The notes: generated by a model not told the origin, from the sequence alone. A DNA stretch of 43,246 nucleotides from Corallococcus praedator (GCF_003612125.1 NZ_RAWI01000032.1:1-43246); one strand, 5' to 3'. Positions 34,701 to 43,052 are shown, counted from the stretch's first letter. Numbers and translations: made by a program.

Positions 34701-35707
34701 GCGAGTCCGTTCCAGGTTTCGCTCCCCTGGGCCCGACCCCCATTGCCCGGCTCCAGCTTCCCGAGGGCTCCTATGTGCTTCGCTTCACGCGGCCGGACTC
34801 CGTGCCGGTGGAGTTGCCACTGCTCCTCACGCACGGGGCCTCCGAGACGGTCCGCCTCGCGCTGCCCTCCGCGTTGCCTGAAGGTCATGCCTACGTCCCG
34901 CCGGGCTGTTTCCTCCTGGGCCGCGCCGGGGCGGAGGAGGTGCGGAAGTTCTCATTCAGTCCGCCGATGCATCGGCGCTGTTTCAACGAGGGATATCTGA
35001 TTGGCAGGAGGGAGGTGACGTTCGGGGATTGGATGACCTACCTCGACGACCTGCCTCCGGAGGCGCCCGCGAGGCGCATCCTCGAACAACCCCACTTCGG
35101 CGACGGTGGGGCGGTCACCCTGCGGCGGCATCCTGGCGCTGGCTGGCTCTTCACCTTCTATCGCTCAAGCGAGACATTCCGCACGGCGAGGGTGGGCGAG
35201 GATTTTGTCTATCCGGGGCGGACCCGGAGAACCGCGGGCGATTGGAGGAAGTTTCCCCTGTCCGGCGTCTCCGCCCAGGACCTGGAGGGCTACTTCGACT
35301 GGCTCCACCGCACGAAGCGACTGCCGGGAGCGCGCCTGTGCAGCCAGCACGAGTGGGAGTACGCGGCCCGAGGCGCGGATGGCCGGCAATACCCGCATGG
35401 CGACCAATTGCAGCCAGATGACGCCAACATCGACGAAACCTACGACCGGTCGCCCATGGCCTTCGGCCCCGATGGGGTCGGCTCCCACCCTGCATCGGTG
35501 AGCCCCTTCGGCCTGGAGGACATGGCTGGCAATGCCTATGAACTCACGCGGTCCGCGACGCCGGAGTTCGGAAGCGTCGTGCTCCGGGGGGGCTCCTGGT
35601 ATTACGACGCCTTCGCTGCGTCGAGCGCGGACCTCTCACCCGGTGATCCCACGGCGCGCGACGCCAGGGTCGGCGTGCGCGTCTGTGCTTCGTTCCCTCC
35701 CAGGTAG
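31727..35707 (+). CDS. Membrane Ser/Thr kinase with anti-sigma-type zinc finger, nSTAND NTPase, PEGA-like and FGE-like domains
   Basis: A 1326-residue one-pass signalling protein. Residues 25-60 carry an anti-sigma-type zinc motif HxxxCxxC (His47, Cys51, Cys54). The kinase domain (100-350) is complete: glycine loop IGRGGMGVVFLAHD, Lys127, HRDLKPSN with Asp217, DFG at 235-237, and GTLPYLAPELL. After NPYRGLAPFEAEH an nSTAND-type NTPase follows with Walker A GDSGTGKSS (400-408). A membrane segment lies near 795-815 (LAGLVVALAVLASG). A helical region, a PEGA-like stretch (ELVTTPPGARVELERY near 965) and a formylglycine-generating-enzyme-like domain (about 1054-1326; RLCSQHEWEYAARG, LEDMAGNAYELTR, VVLRGGSWYY) are outside. 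The FGE-like part lacks the catalytic cysteine pair expected after RGGS, so it probably binds a ligand rather than oxidises. It is followed 39 bases later by the TPR-CHAT gene. Confidence 0.9.
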   Translation: MGTRSVAPLNTSQPRYPLPSGCLTDEVLVELLEARLPDEELTRVHQHATRCDDCRTLLATFTPGIQPSGEAPSEIREPADASREPVPSWTPPDVFDAFRLEALIGRGGMGVVFLAHDTSLDRRVAVKFIASSQPDARVREHFATEARALARLQHANIVNVFSVGEVDGHPYIVSEYVVGQSLAELPLPVPWRRVLSLGVGLARGLAAAHRQGVLHRDLKPSNALVTRDGEVKLLDFGLAERFEVGTALTSSAQPLVGTLPYLAPELLAGAPATPRSDLYALGLVLHELCTGEVPQRTSRGQQVAPPRAVLGPDIDPDFATLITRCLAANPLDRFASAEALCEALERLERISAPAPLSSGNPYRGLAPFEAEHRSLFFGREADIRAVLERLRTQPLVLVAGDSGTGKSSLCRAGVLPRVAAGALDAGREQTTVTLWPGHRPLEALAAALAPLLGRKEAELVTALARTPGWLGPALREAHSRGRGLLLFMDQLEELLTLSEPVQAAHVARLLGELALPSSGVRVLLAVRGDFLTRLCALPGLGEEAERALYILRPLSQEGVREAIVGPARSRGVAFESGEVLQALVTSTAPGVGSLPLLQFALAELWERRNPEQGRITREALDAMGGVAGALSRHADGVLGRLGPAEYASARRLLLRLVTAEGTRSERGEEELVESSDGSSRAALRALVEGRLLHTRTLGGQPRWEIAHESLIASWGTLRDWLDDDIGQRALRKRVETASAEWERLLHASDALWGQRQLEEVRLLELSTLGARERSFLLTSRRAVTRERWRRRLAGLVVALAVLASGGHRLLAYLVEARLSAEELGTARESLAGGRALAQEARMRREEALALFDNRAPPSVDLKSPPDSGGLRKAAERQWTEVLVLRDASDAAYARATQALDRTLERDPRHGDARQLIAEVTYERILLAEDFHQRRERDAWVRRLEQEADTSKEGAQWLRRLRAPAELELVTTPPGARVELERYTQEEDGRLRRESVPGFAPLGPTPIARLQLPEGSYVLRFTRPDSVPVELPLLLTHGASETVRLALPSALPEGHAYVPPGCFLLGRAGAEEVRKFSFSPPMHRRCFNEGYLIGRREVTFGDWMTYLDDLPPEAPARRILEQPHFGDGGAVTLRRHPGAGWLFTFYRSSETFRTARVGEDFVYPGRTRRTAGDWRKFPLSGVSAQDLEGYFDWLHRTKRLPGARLCSQHEWEYAARGADGRQYPHGDQLQPDDANIDETYDRSPMAFGPDGVGSHPASVSPFGLEDMAGNAYELTRSATPEFGSVVLRGGSWYYDAFAASSADLSPGDPTARDARVGVRVCASFPPR

Positions 35708-35746
35708 CGGGCAGCGTGCATCGCCCATCTGAAACAGGAGACAAGG

Positions 35747-38700
35747 ATGCGTCAGGCACTCGGATGGTTGTGGATGTTGGGGGTTCTCTGCTGTTGCGCG
35801 ACGGGAGGGGGAGTCATCGAAGTGAAGCCGGATGCGCGGCTGCTGGAGGCGCAGGCGGCGTTTGACGACGCGCTGAAGCTCAAGGACGCAGGCGGGTATT
35901 CTGACGCCCTTGCACGGGCGGAGCAGGCACTCACTCTTCGGGAGGCCGTGCTCGGAAGCACGCATCTTGACGTCGCCAGCGCCCTGGACCTGATAGGCGA
36001 GCTCTCCTGGCGGCTGGATGGGACGCACCTGGAGCAGGCGGAGCCCCTGCTTCAACGCGCACTCGCCATTCGCGAGGCGGCCCTTGGGAAGAGCCATCTC
36101 GACGTCGCCCAGACGCTCTACAACCTCGCTTCTCTCTACGACGCCCAGGGGTTGTACGAACGGGGTGAGCCCCTCTTGCTGAGAGCCATTGCCCTGCGGG
36201 AGGCAGCCCTCGGTGAGCATCACCCGCTCGTTGCTGACGCGCTCCACTTCCTCGCCATCCTCTATGCGGAGCAGGGGCTGTATGACCGGGCGGAGCCGCT
36301 CTACCTGCGCGCGCTCACCATCCGCGAGGCGGCTCTTGGCAAGAGCCACCCCCGTGTCGCCATCTCGCTCAACAGTCTGGCCAACCTCAACTCGGACCGG
36401 GGGTTGTACGAGCGGGCGGAGCCGCTCTACCAACGCGCGCTCGCCATCCGGGAGGCGGCCTTCGGCGCCCGTCACCCCGACGTCGCCCAGTCGCTCAGCA
36501 ACCTCGGCAATCTCTGCGCGAAACAGGGTTTGCTCGACCGGGCGGAGCCGCTCTACCAGCGCGCGCTCGCCATCCGCGAGGCGACCCTCGGCGAGAGCCA
36601 CCCCAGCGTCGCTGAAACGCTCAACAACCTCGGCAACCTCTATTTGACCCAGGGGTTGTACGGCCGGGCGGAGCCGCTGCACCAGCGCGCGCTCGCCATC
36701 CGCGAGGCGACTCTCGGCAAGAATCACCCCCTTGTCTCCTCCTCGCTCCACAACCTTGCCCTGCTCTTCATGACCCGGGGGTTGTACGGCCGGGCGGAGC
36801 CGCTCTACCAGCGCGCCCTCGCCATCAAGGAGGCAACCCTGGGCAAGAGCCACCCCACCGTCGCCGCCCTGCTCGACAACCTCGCACTGCTCTTCACGAC
36901 GCAGGGGTTGTACGACCGGGCGGAGCCGCTCTACCTGCGTGCCCTCGCGATCCAGGAGGAGGTCCTCGGCAAGAACCACCCTGACGTCGCCACCTCGCTC
37001 AACCGCATCGCCAACCTCTACGCGGACCAGGGGTTGTATGGCCGGGCGGAGCTGCTCTACCAGCGCGCCCTCGCCATCGATGAGGCAGCCCTCGGCAAGA
37101 GCCACCCTGATGTCGCCGCCCCGCTCGACTCCCTCGCCAGCATCTATGCGATCCAGGGCGCGTACGGCCGGGCCGAGCCCCTCTTCCAACGTGCGCTCGC
37201 CCTCCGGGAGGTGGCCTTGGGCAAGGACCACCCCGCCGTCTCCACCTCGCTCAACAACCTCGCCAACTTCTACGCGCGGCAGGGTTTGTATGACCGGGCG
37301 GAGCCTCTCTCCCAGCGTGCGCTCGCCATCCGGGAGGCGGCCTTCGGCGACAACCACCCCGACGTCGCCGAAACGCTCAATGACCTTGCACTGCTTCGCC
37401 TGGGCCGGCATCGCCTCCCCGAGGCCCTACCGCTCTTCACGCGCGCCTTCGCCATGTCGGAGCTGCGTCTGCGTCAGGAGGCCCTCGACTTCTCGGAAGC
37501 GCGCCTGAGCCATTTCCTCCGGTTCCTGCGCGCCGATGAGGAACGTCTCTATGCGCTGCTGCGCGCCCATCCCGACAACGCCCACGTGAGGCGCCTGGCC
37601 TTGAGCGCGGCCCTGCTCCTCAAGGGCCGCTCCATCGAGGAGACCGCCAACATCTCCCGCGCTGTCTACCGGAGCCTGGGCGCGGGGGAGCTCGAAACCT
37701 TCGAGCGCTTGCGGAGCCTGCGCACCCGACTTGCCAGCCTCACGTTCCAGGGTCCGGGCTCGCTGCCCCCCGCGGCCTATCAACAACAGCTCAAGGAGCT
37801 GGCCCGGGAGGGTGACGCGCTCGAGGCCGCTCTTGCCCATCGCTCCGCACCGCTGCGCGCACTGACCGCGCTGCCATCTCCCGCGGACATCGTCGACCGT
37901 GTCGCCCAGGCCCTGCCCAGGGACGGCGCGCTCGTCGAGTTCATCACCTACGCGGAGCACCCCCTCGTGCCCAGACCCGGCGTGCCCGAGTCCTCGAGTC
38001 CTGGTCCCCTGCGCTACCTGGCGCTGGTCCTCTTCCCGGATGCGACCATCCGCACCGTGGACCTGGGACCGGCCGCTTCCCTGGACCTGGCCGCCTCGAG
38101 CCTGCGAGATGCCCTGGCCAACCAGGACGCCGGCTTCCAGGCCAAGGCCCGGTCGGCCTATCGGCTCGCGTTCCAACCCCTGCTCCCGCTGTTGGGGAAG
38201 ACCCGACGCCTCTTCCTCGCGCCGGATGGACAGTTGGCCCTGGTGCCCTTCGCCGCCCTGCACGACGGAAAGCAGTTCCTGGTGGATGCCTTTGACTTCA
38301 CCTACCTCACCTCCGGCAAGGACCTGCTGCCGCGCCCCCAGCAGATCGCCCCGGCGGACTCCGTCGTCGTCCTCGCCGACCCGGCCTTCGGTGCTCCGGT
38401 GCAAGCCCCCGCATCCTCTCAGGCGGAGACCTCGGCGGTGGCCGAGCGCTCCGCCTCCATGGAGCGCTTCTTCTCCTCGCTGCACGAGCGCCCGGTGCAC
38501 AGGGACTGGGACGTCATTCCGCTTCCGGGCACCCGCAGGGAAGCAGAGAGCATCCAACGGCTGTTTCCCCAGGCCCAGCTCTTCCTGGGCCCCGAGGCCA
38601 CCAAGGAACGCCTGCTGCGATTGTCGTCCCCTGGCATCCTGCATCTGGCCACCCACGGCTTCTTCCTGCAGGACGCTGCCGTGTCCCCGAACTCCCGCTC

Positions 38701-39220
38701 CGTGGTCCACTTCGGTGCTTTGGGGGATGACACCGCCGCCTCGCCTCCGAAGGATCCCCTGCTGCGCTCCGGCCTCCTCTTCGCGGGTGCGCGCGCGCTG
38801 GCCCCTGACGCCTCCAGCCCCCATGCGGCTCCACCCGAGAACGCGCTGGTGACAGCGCTGGAGTTGGCCGGGCTCGATCTCTGGGGCACCCAGCTCGTGG
38901 TGCTGTCGGCCTGCGATACGGGACGCGGGGACATCCAGTTGGGCCAGGGCGTCTACGGGCTGCGCCGGGCGCTCGTGGTGGCCGGGGCGGAGACCGTGGT
39001 GATGAGCCTGTGGAAGGTGAAGGACGACACCACGCAGGAGCTGATGGAGGCCTACTACCGCCACCTGCTCGCGGGAAGGGGACGAGCCGCCGCGCTGCGC
39101 GAGGCCATGCACTGGCTGCGTGCCGCGAAGCCACATCCCCACCACTGGGCACCCTTCATCGTATCGGGCCAGGACGCTCCCCTTCGCGGGCTGGAGTCCC
39201 ACCCGCGGGAGTCACCGTAG
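35747..39220 (+). CDS. TPR-CHAT protein in the kinase operon
   Basis: A 1157-residue paralogue of the protein at 26143-29481. Its ATG follows GGAG with eight bases' spacing, 39 bases after the kinase stop, so the two are almost certainly one operon. An N-terminal hydrophobic stretch (MRQALGWLWMLGVLCCCATG) acts as export signal, possibly of lipoprotein type though the lipobox is not canonical. About twelve 42-residue TPRs follow (core AEPLYQRALAIREATLGKSHP). The helical linker LRQEALDFSEARLSHFLRFL leads to the CHAT domain with His near 970 (HLATHGFF) and Cys near 1056 (VVLSACDTGRG), both present. The signature AETVVMSLWKVKDD is shared with the paralogue and the decayed copy at 2022. The export signal and the extracytoplasmic half of the kinase suggest they meet outside the inner membrane. 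Substrate unknown. Confidence 0.9.
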   Translation: MRQALGWLWMLGVLCCCATGGGVIEVKPDARLLEAQAAFDDALKLKDAGGYSDALARAEQALTLREAVLGSTHLDVASALDLIGELSWRLDGTHLEQAEPLLQRALAIREAALGKSHLDVAQTLYNLASLYDAQGLYERGEPLLLRAIALREAALGEHHPLVADALHFLAILYAEQGLYDRAEPLYLRALTIREAALGKSHPRVAISLNSLANLNSDRGLYERAEPLYQRALAIREAAFGARHPDVAQSLSNLGNLCAKQGLLDRAEPLYQRALAIREATLGESHPSVAETLNNLGNLYLTQGLYGRAEPLHQRALAIREATLGKNHPLVSSSLHNLALLFMTRGLYGRAEPLYQRALAIKEATLGKSHPTVAALLDNLALLFTTQGLYDRAEPLYLRALAIQEEVLGKNHPDVATSLNRIANLYADQGLYGRAELLYQRALAIDEAALGKSHPDVAAPLDSLASIYAIQGAYGRAEPLFQRALALREVALGKDHPAVSTSLNNLANFYARQGLYDRAEPLSQRALAIREAAFGDNHPDVAETLNDLALLRLGRHRLPEALPLFTRAFAMSELRLRQEALDFSEARLSHFLRFLRADEERLYALLRAHPDNAHVRRLALSAALLLKGRSIEETANISRAVYRSLGAGELETFERLRSLRTRLASLTFQGPGSLPPAAYQQQLKELAREGDALEAALAHRSAPLRALTALPSPADIVDRVAQALPRDGALVEFITYAEHPLVPRPGVPESSSPGPLRYLALVLFPDATIRTVDLGPAASLDLAASSLRDALANQDAGFQAKARSAYRLAFQPLLPLLGKTRRLFLAPDGQLALVPFAALHDGKQFLVDAFDFTYLTSGKDLLPRPQQIAPADSVVVLADPAFGAPVQAPASSQAETSAVAERSASMERFFSSLHERPVHRDWDVIPLPGTRREAESIQRLFPQAQLFLGPEATKERLLRLSSPGILHLATHGFFLQDAAVSPNSRSVVHFGALGDDTAASPPKDPLLRSGLLFAGARALAPDASSPHAAPPENALVTALELAGLDLWGTQLVVLSACDTGRGDIQLGQGVYGLRRALVVAGAETVVMSLWKVKDDTTQELMEAYYRHLLAGRGRAAALREAMHWLRAAKPHPHHWAPFIVSGQDAPLRGLESHPRESP
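35860..37400 (+). repeat. 126-base tandem repeats (TPR array)
   Basis: About twelve units with a 126-base period encode the TPRs of the 1157-residue CHAT protein. It is the inverted counterpart of the array at 27960-29390. Confidence 0.8.
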
Positions 39221-39225
39221 GGGCC

Positions 39226-40182
39226 TCAGGCGGGCAGGGACTTCAGGAAGCCAATCAGCGCGGCGCTCACGTCCGGGGCACGTTCCTGCTGGATCCAATG
39301 GCCGGCGTCGGGGAGGACGAGCGGCTCCCGGAGGTTCGGAACCAGCGCCTTCATGGCCTCGACGGGGGCGAAGGCGCGTCCCGGATCCTTTTCCCCGATG
39401 ATGAACAGGGCGGGCTGTTCAATCTTCGCCGTGGCGAGTTCGGGCAGCTCCTCCCAGTCGCGATCCATGTTGCGGTAGCGATTGAGCCCTCCCCGGAAGC
39501 CGCTGCCGGCCAGCTCCTTCGCGAAGTACGCGATGTCCTCCTCCGTGAGCCAGTCCGGCAGGGTTTCGGGCGCGGCCACCCCCGTGAGGAACCCGTCGTC
39601 CTTCTTCCGGGCCTGGACGATGGGGGACTGCGGATCAAAGCCGGGGACACCGGCGAGGATCATGCGCACCGCTCGCGGGATGTCCGCCTCGAACTCCGCC
39701 TCGGCGACCCCGGGCTGCTGGAAGTACAGGATGTAGAACCACTTCTCTCCGAACACCTTCTTGAAGAGCTGCGTGGGCGGCAGCGGCGTGCGGCCCATGT
39801 GCGGGACGCTCATGCCGACCACCGCGTGGAAGCGGTCGGGGTGGAGCGCGGCGAGGTTCCACGCCATCGCCGAACCCCAGTCGTGGCCGACCACGACCGC
39901 CGTCTTCTCCCCCAGCGCGTCGAGCAGGCCGACGAAGTCCGCCATCAGGTGCTTCATGCTGTACGCCTCGATCTCCCGAGGCTTGTCGCTCTGTCCGTAG
40001 CCGCGAACGTCGGGCGCGACCGCGTGGTAGCCAGCGGCGGCGAGCGCCAGCAACTGGTGGCGCCACGAGTACCAGGACTCCGGCCAGCCGTGGAGGAGCA
40101 GGACGAGGGGGCCTTCGCCCGCCTCGGCCAGGTGCAGGTGGATGCCGTTTGTCTCGACGGTGCGGTGCTTGATTCCAGCCAT
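39226..40182 (-). CDS. Alpha/beta-hydrolase, epoxide hydrolase type
   Basis: A 318-residue soluble enzyme expected to open epoxides to diols. The ATG at 40182 is chosen because GGGAG precedes it; upstream in-frame codons have no support. The oxyanion loop is HGWPESWYSW (31-40). The nucleophile is Asp101 in VVVGHDWGS, which marks it as an epoxide hydrolase or haloalkane dehalogenase rather than a serine esterase. Two lid tyrosines, Tyr153 (LYFQQPG) and Tyr236 (NRYRNMDRDW), are as in soluble epoxide hydrolases and favour that activity. Asp266 (GEKDP) and His295 (DAGHW) complete the triad. Length is normal. It ends five bases from the convergent TPR-CHAT gene and is divergent from the outer-membrane gene; no functional link to either is visible. 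Confidence 0.88.
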   Translation of the reverse strand: MAGIKHRTVETNGIHLHLAEAGEGPLVLLLHGWPESWYSWRHQLLALAAAGYHAVAPDVRGYGQSDKPREIEAYSMKHLMADFVGLLDALGEKTAVVVGHDWGSAMAWNLAALHPDRFHAVVGMSVPHMGRTPLPPTQLFKKVFGEKWFYILYFQQPGVAEAEFEADIPRAVRMILAGVPGFDPQSPIVQARKKDDGFLTGVAAPETLPDWLTEEDIAYFAKELAGSGFRGGLNRYRNMDRDWEELPELATAKIEQPALFIIGEKDPGRAFAPVEAMKALVPNLREPLVLPDAGHWIQQERAPDVSAALIGFLKSLPA

Positions 40183-40347
40183 GGTGTTCGCTCCCTTCCT
40201 GGAGCCCCAGGTGTCGCTCTGATTCGCCACGATGTCGCGGCAATCGTGCCGACCCCTAGAAGATCGTCTTCGCGGTGGCAGCGCACTTCCACACCCTGAG
40301 CGGACGTGCGTGCGCCGTCACGGGTGCGTCGACTAGCTTCCTGCCCC

Positions 40348-41247
40348 ATGAACGCCCGTCTGCCACTCGTCGTCCTCGCCAGCTTGCTCTTCGTGTCCAG
40401 TGCGTGGGCGCGGCCCTACCGCGCCATGGTGACGCGCACCGCGTCCACCACGAAGAGCGGCAACCTGGAGCTGGGCCTGCGCTATCAGGGCTTCTTCGCC
40501 CTGGATCTCGACGAGTCACAGCCCTACCAGCAGATATCGCCCAGCCTGCGCTTCGGCATCGTCGACAACCTGGAGGCCAACCTCTACGTGGAGCTGCTGG
40601 CGCTGGGACTTCCCGGGGACGACGACTTCAAGCTCGCCTTCGGTGACATTCCCCTCGGGCTCCAGTGGACGTTCCTGGAGTCCAGCACGGCAGCGCTGGC
40701 GGCCTACGGGCGCGTCACGCTGCCCACGGGGCCGAGCGACGAGGACGGCATCCTCCCGAGTCTCTCCGACGGCACCTGGGACTGGGAGGGCACCCTCATC
40801 GGAGAGCTGCGCGCGAGCAAGGACCTGCGCTTCATGCTCAACGGCAGCTACCTGCACCAGGGCACGCGAGACCGGGGCAGCCTGCCCGAATTCGATGTCC
40901 CGGACGCGGTCCAGCTCGCGCTGGCGGCCACCTACAACCTCGACAAGTTCACGATGCTCGGGCTGGAGGTGGTGGGCCGCCTCTACTTCGAGGACGTCAT
41001 CACCCCGGTCTGGCGGGACAATGCCACCCAGGTGGAGATCCTTCCCGTGGTCCGCCACGAGGCGTTCCCCGGTCTGGTGCTGGAGGCCGTCGCGGGCATC
41101 GCCGTCACCGAGGGCCTGAGTGAAATCTACCAGTTCCGCCTCCTGCTCGGTGCCACCTACGAGTTCGACCTCGCCTCGGGGCCGAAGCTGCCGAAGAGCA
41201 AGGAGGACCTCCGTCCCCCCAAGCCCGCGCCGCGCCGCCGCCGCTGA
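40348..41247 (+). CDS. Outer-membrane beta-barrel protein, transporter-like
   Basis: A 299-residue protein with signal peptide MNARLPLVVLASLLFVSSAWA (cleavage before RPYRAM). The remainder alternates short hydrophobic/aromatic beta strands with polar turns (LELGLRYQGFFALDL, LEANLYVELLALGL, AALAAYGRVTLPTG, DLRFMLNGSYLHQG, FRLLLGATYEFDL). This is the look of a 10-14-strand outer-membrane barrel such as those labelled phenol-degradation MetA-like or generic transporters. It ends in a basic, proline-rich tail (PPKPAPRRRR) rather than the usual terminal aromatic residue. The ATG at 40348 was chosen because it starts the signal peptide. Substrate unknown. It is divergent from the epoxide hydrolase gene with about 165 bases between starts. 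Confidence 0.72.
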   Translation: MNARLPLVVLASLLFVSSAWARPYRAMVTRTASTTKSGNLELGLRYQGFFALDLDESQPYQQISPSLRFGIVDNLEANLYVELLALGLPGDDDFKLAFGDIPLGLQWTFLESSTAALAAYGRVTLPTGPSDEDGILPSLSDGTWDWEGTLIGELRASKDLRFMLNGSYLHQGTRDRGSLPEFDVPDAVQLALAATYNLDKFTMLGLEVVGRLYFEDVITPVWRDNATQVEILPVVRHEAFPGLVLEAVAGIAVTEGLSEIYQFRLLLGATYEFDLASGPKLPKSKEDLRPPKPAPRRRR

Positions 41248-41354
41248 CAAGGTGCCGGTCCGGACGGAGGAGCGTGTCCCCCGCTTCGGTTAGGTTCGGG
41301 GGCGACGCGACCGGGAGCATGGGGCCCTGGTCCGTGGGTTGAGGGGAACATCCG

Positions 41355-42488
41355 ATGGGCGCTGTCTTCGCGGGAGTGTGTCTGCTGGGGGAGCTGGCCC
41401 TGGGCGTGGCACTGGTGATTGGCGCCTTCTTCACCCTGGCCTTCAGCAGCGAGGCGTACCGCCACAACGCCACGCCGCTCCATCAGGCGTTGAACCTGCT
41501 GGCCTTCGCCCTGGCGGTCCTCCCCACCTTCGTCACGCTCTGGGTCGGCTGGCGGCGCTTCCTGTCGGACCGTCCCTGGGAGGCGGTGCCGCTGGGCCTG
41601 GGGCTGCCCCTGGTGGCGCTCGTGGTGTGCGCGGGCGCGGCCTTCCTGGCGGTCATGGGCGGCGAGGGGTCGACGTCACGCCACCGCGAGCAGGAGGCAC
41701 GGGCGGCGCTGGCCGCGCTCCGCGCCGAGGTCGACGGTGGGGCGAGGCACAAGGTGTGCGACCTGGTGGCGCGGGATCCGCGCGCCTCCGCGGAGGACAT
41801 GCGCCGCTGCCGCGACTTCATTGAATCCCAGCCCGGGGTCGAAGCCCGCTGGGCGGAGTTCTCGAAGTTCTTCGATGAGCAGATGGGCTTCCAGACCTGG
41901 AAGCTGGGGGAGGTCGGACTCGCTCCCGCGTTCGAGTGGAGCAAGGCGGTGCCGGTGATCCGGCACGACCAGGAGTGGTTCCTCCGCGCGTTCTATGAAA
42001 CCTGGCTGGCCCGGCCCCAGGCCCTTGCGTCCATGGAGGACCTGGGCCGGCTGCGACTGGCGCTCCAGAGCAGCACCCGCTACCTCGGCTGGGACGCGCG
42101 CGCCGTGGAGACCCTCCGCACCCAGGTGCTTCCCGCGCTGAGCGGGCGGCTGGATGCGCAGGAGCCGCGGCTGCGCGCGCTGCCGGACATGGACGCGTGG
42201 CTGCTGGGTTCGGTGCGGGAGAAGATCCAGAACCTCCAGGCCTCACCCGAGGACGGGGTCGAGCCCCTGCCTCCGCTGCCGGGGACGCCGCCACCGGGCG
42301 CCGTCGGCGTGGCGCGAATGGGAGACGACGGCGCGTTGGACCTGTGGCTGCGCGCCTCGCCCACCTCCGGTGCGTTCGGAGACGTCTACCTCCGACGCGC
42401 TTCCTATGACCCCGAGTATGAGGGGTGGTTGAAGCACCTGGGGGGCGCCCTGCGTCCCGGGGAGCTGCGGTTCATCCCCGCGCCCTGA
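41355..42488 (+). CDS. Hypothetical membrane protein with three N-terminal membrane segments
   Basis: A 377-residue protein I do not recognise. An AGGGG site precedes the ATG at 41355. Three hydrophobic segments (about 3-30, 44-66 and 78-101) are followed by a soluble, largely helical domain of about 275 residues. This domain has several conserved-looking tryptophans (ARWAEFSKFF, FQTWKLGEVG, DQEWFLRAFYETW) and a Cys pair (KVCDLVARDP, MRRCRDFIES). The C-terminus is Pro/Gly-rich and then forms strands (GALDLWLRAS, GDVYLRRASYD). No enzymatic motif is visible. It ends 12 bases from the convergent glutathione peroxidase gene. Base composition is that of the surrounding core genome. Confidence 0.75.
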   Translation: MGAVFAGVCLLGELALGVALVIGAFFTLAFSSEAYRHNATPLHQALNLLAFALAVLPTFVTLWVGWRRFLSDRPWEAVPLGLGLPLVALVVCAGAAFLAVMGGEGSTSRHREQEARAALAALRAEVDGGARHKVCDLVARDPRASAEDMRRCRDFIESQPGVEARWAEFSKFFDEQMGFQTWKLGEVGLAPAFEWSKAVPVIRHDQEWFLRAFYETWLARPQALASMEDLGRLRLALQSSTRYLGWDARAVETLRTQVLPALSGRLDAQEPRLRALPDMDAWLLGSVREKIQNLQASPEDGVEPLPPLPGTPPPGAVGVARMGDDGALDLWLRASPTSGAFGDVYLRRASYDPEYEGWLKHLGGALRPGELRFIPAP

Positions 42489-42500
42489 GCCCCCTTCGCG

Positions 42501-43052
42501 TCAGGCCTGCTGCGCCAGCGCCGCGTCGATGGCCTGGACGAGGCGCGGATCCTCCGCCGTCACGTCCGGGGCGAAGCGGGCCGCGACGCGACCATCCCGG
42601 CCGATGAGGAACTTCTCGAAGTTCCACTGCACTTCCGGCTTCGGGTTGGCTTGGATGCCGTAGCCCTTGAGCTTCTCGCGCATGGGGCCTTCTCCGGTGG
42701 CGTCGGGGAGGGCGCGGGTGAGCTCGTGGTAGAGCGGGTGCTTCTTCTCGCCGACGACGGCGATCTTCGAGAACAGCGGGAACTTCACGTCGTACTTCAG
42801 GGTGCAGAACTCCTGGATCTCCTTCTCGGTGCCCGGCTCCTGTCCGGCGAAGTCGTTGGCGGGGAAGCCGAGCACCTCCAGGCCCTGGGCGTGCTTCTGC
42901 TCGTAGAGCTTCTCCAGGCCTTCGTACTGCGGGGTGAGCCCGCACTTGGAGGCGACATTCACCACCAGCAGGACCTTGCCCTTGAACTGGCCGAGGTTGC
43001 GCGCGGTGCCGTCGATGGCGGTGAGGGGGATGTCGTAGAGGGCCTGGGCCAT
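42501..43052 (-). CDS. Glutathione/thioredoxin peroxidase (GPx family)
   Basis: A 183-residue cytoplasmic thiol peroxidase reducing hydrogen peroxide and lipid hydroperoxides. The peroxidatic Cys37 lies in NVASKCGLTPQY, Gln71 in FPANDFAGQEPG, and Trp143-Asn144 in VQWNFEKFLIGR, so the catalytic tetrad is complete with Cys in place of selenocysteine. A second Cys at 83 (EFCTLKYDV) is placed as the resolving cysteine of thioredoxin-dependent members, which suggests thioredoxin rather than glutathione as the reductant. Length is normal for the family. It is transcribed alone towards the membrane-protein gene. Confidence 0.95.
   Translation of the reverse strand: MAQALYDIPLTAIDGTARNLGQFKGKVLLVVNVASKCGLTPQYEGLEKLYEQKHAQGLEVLGFPANDFAGQEPGTEKEIQEFCTLKYDVKFPLFSKIAVVGEKKHPLYHELTRALPDATGEGPMREKLKGYGIQANPKPEVQWNFEKFLIGRDGRVAARFAPDVTAEDPRLVQAIDAALAQQA

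Noticed and set aside
32117-34888. 923-codon open frame opposite the kinase
   Set aside because: The plus-strand frame has complete kinase and NTPase motifs; the antisense frame is open only because of third-position GC.
35636-39202. Two 591-codon minus-strand frames opposite the second TPR-CHAT gene
   Set aside because: Periodic antisense of the TPR and CHAT coding sequence with no independent support.
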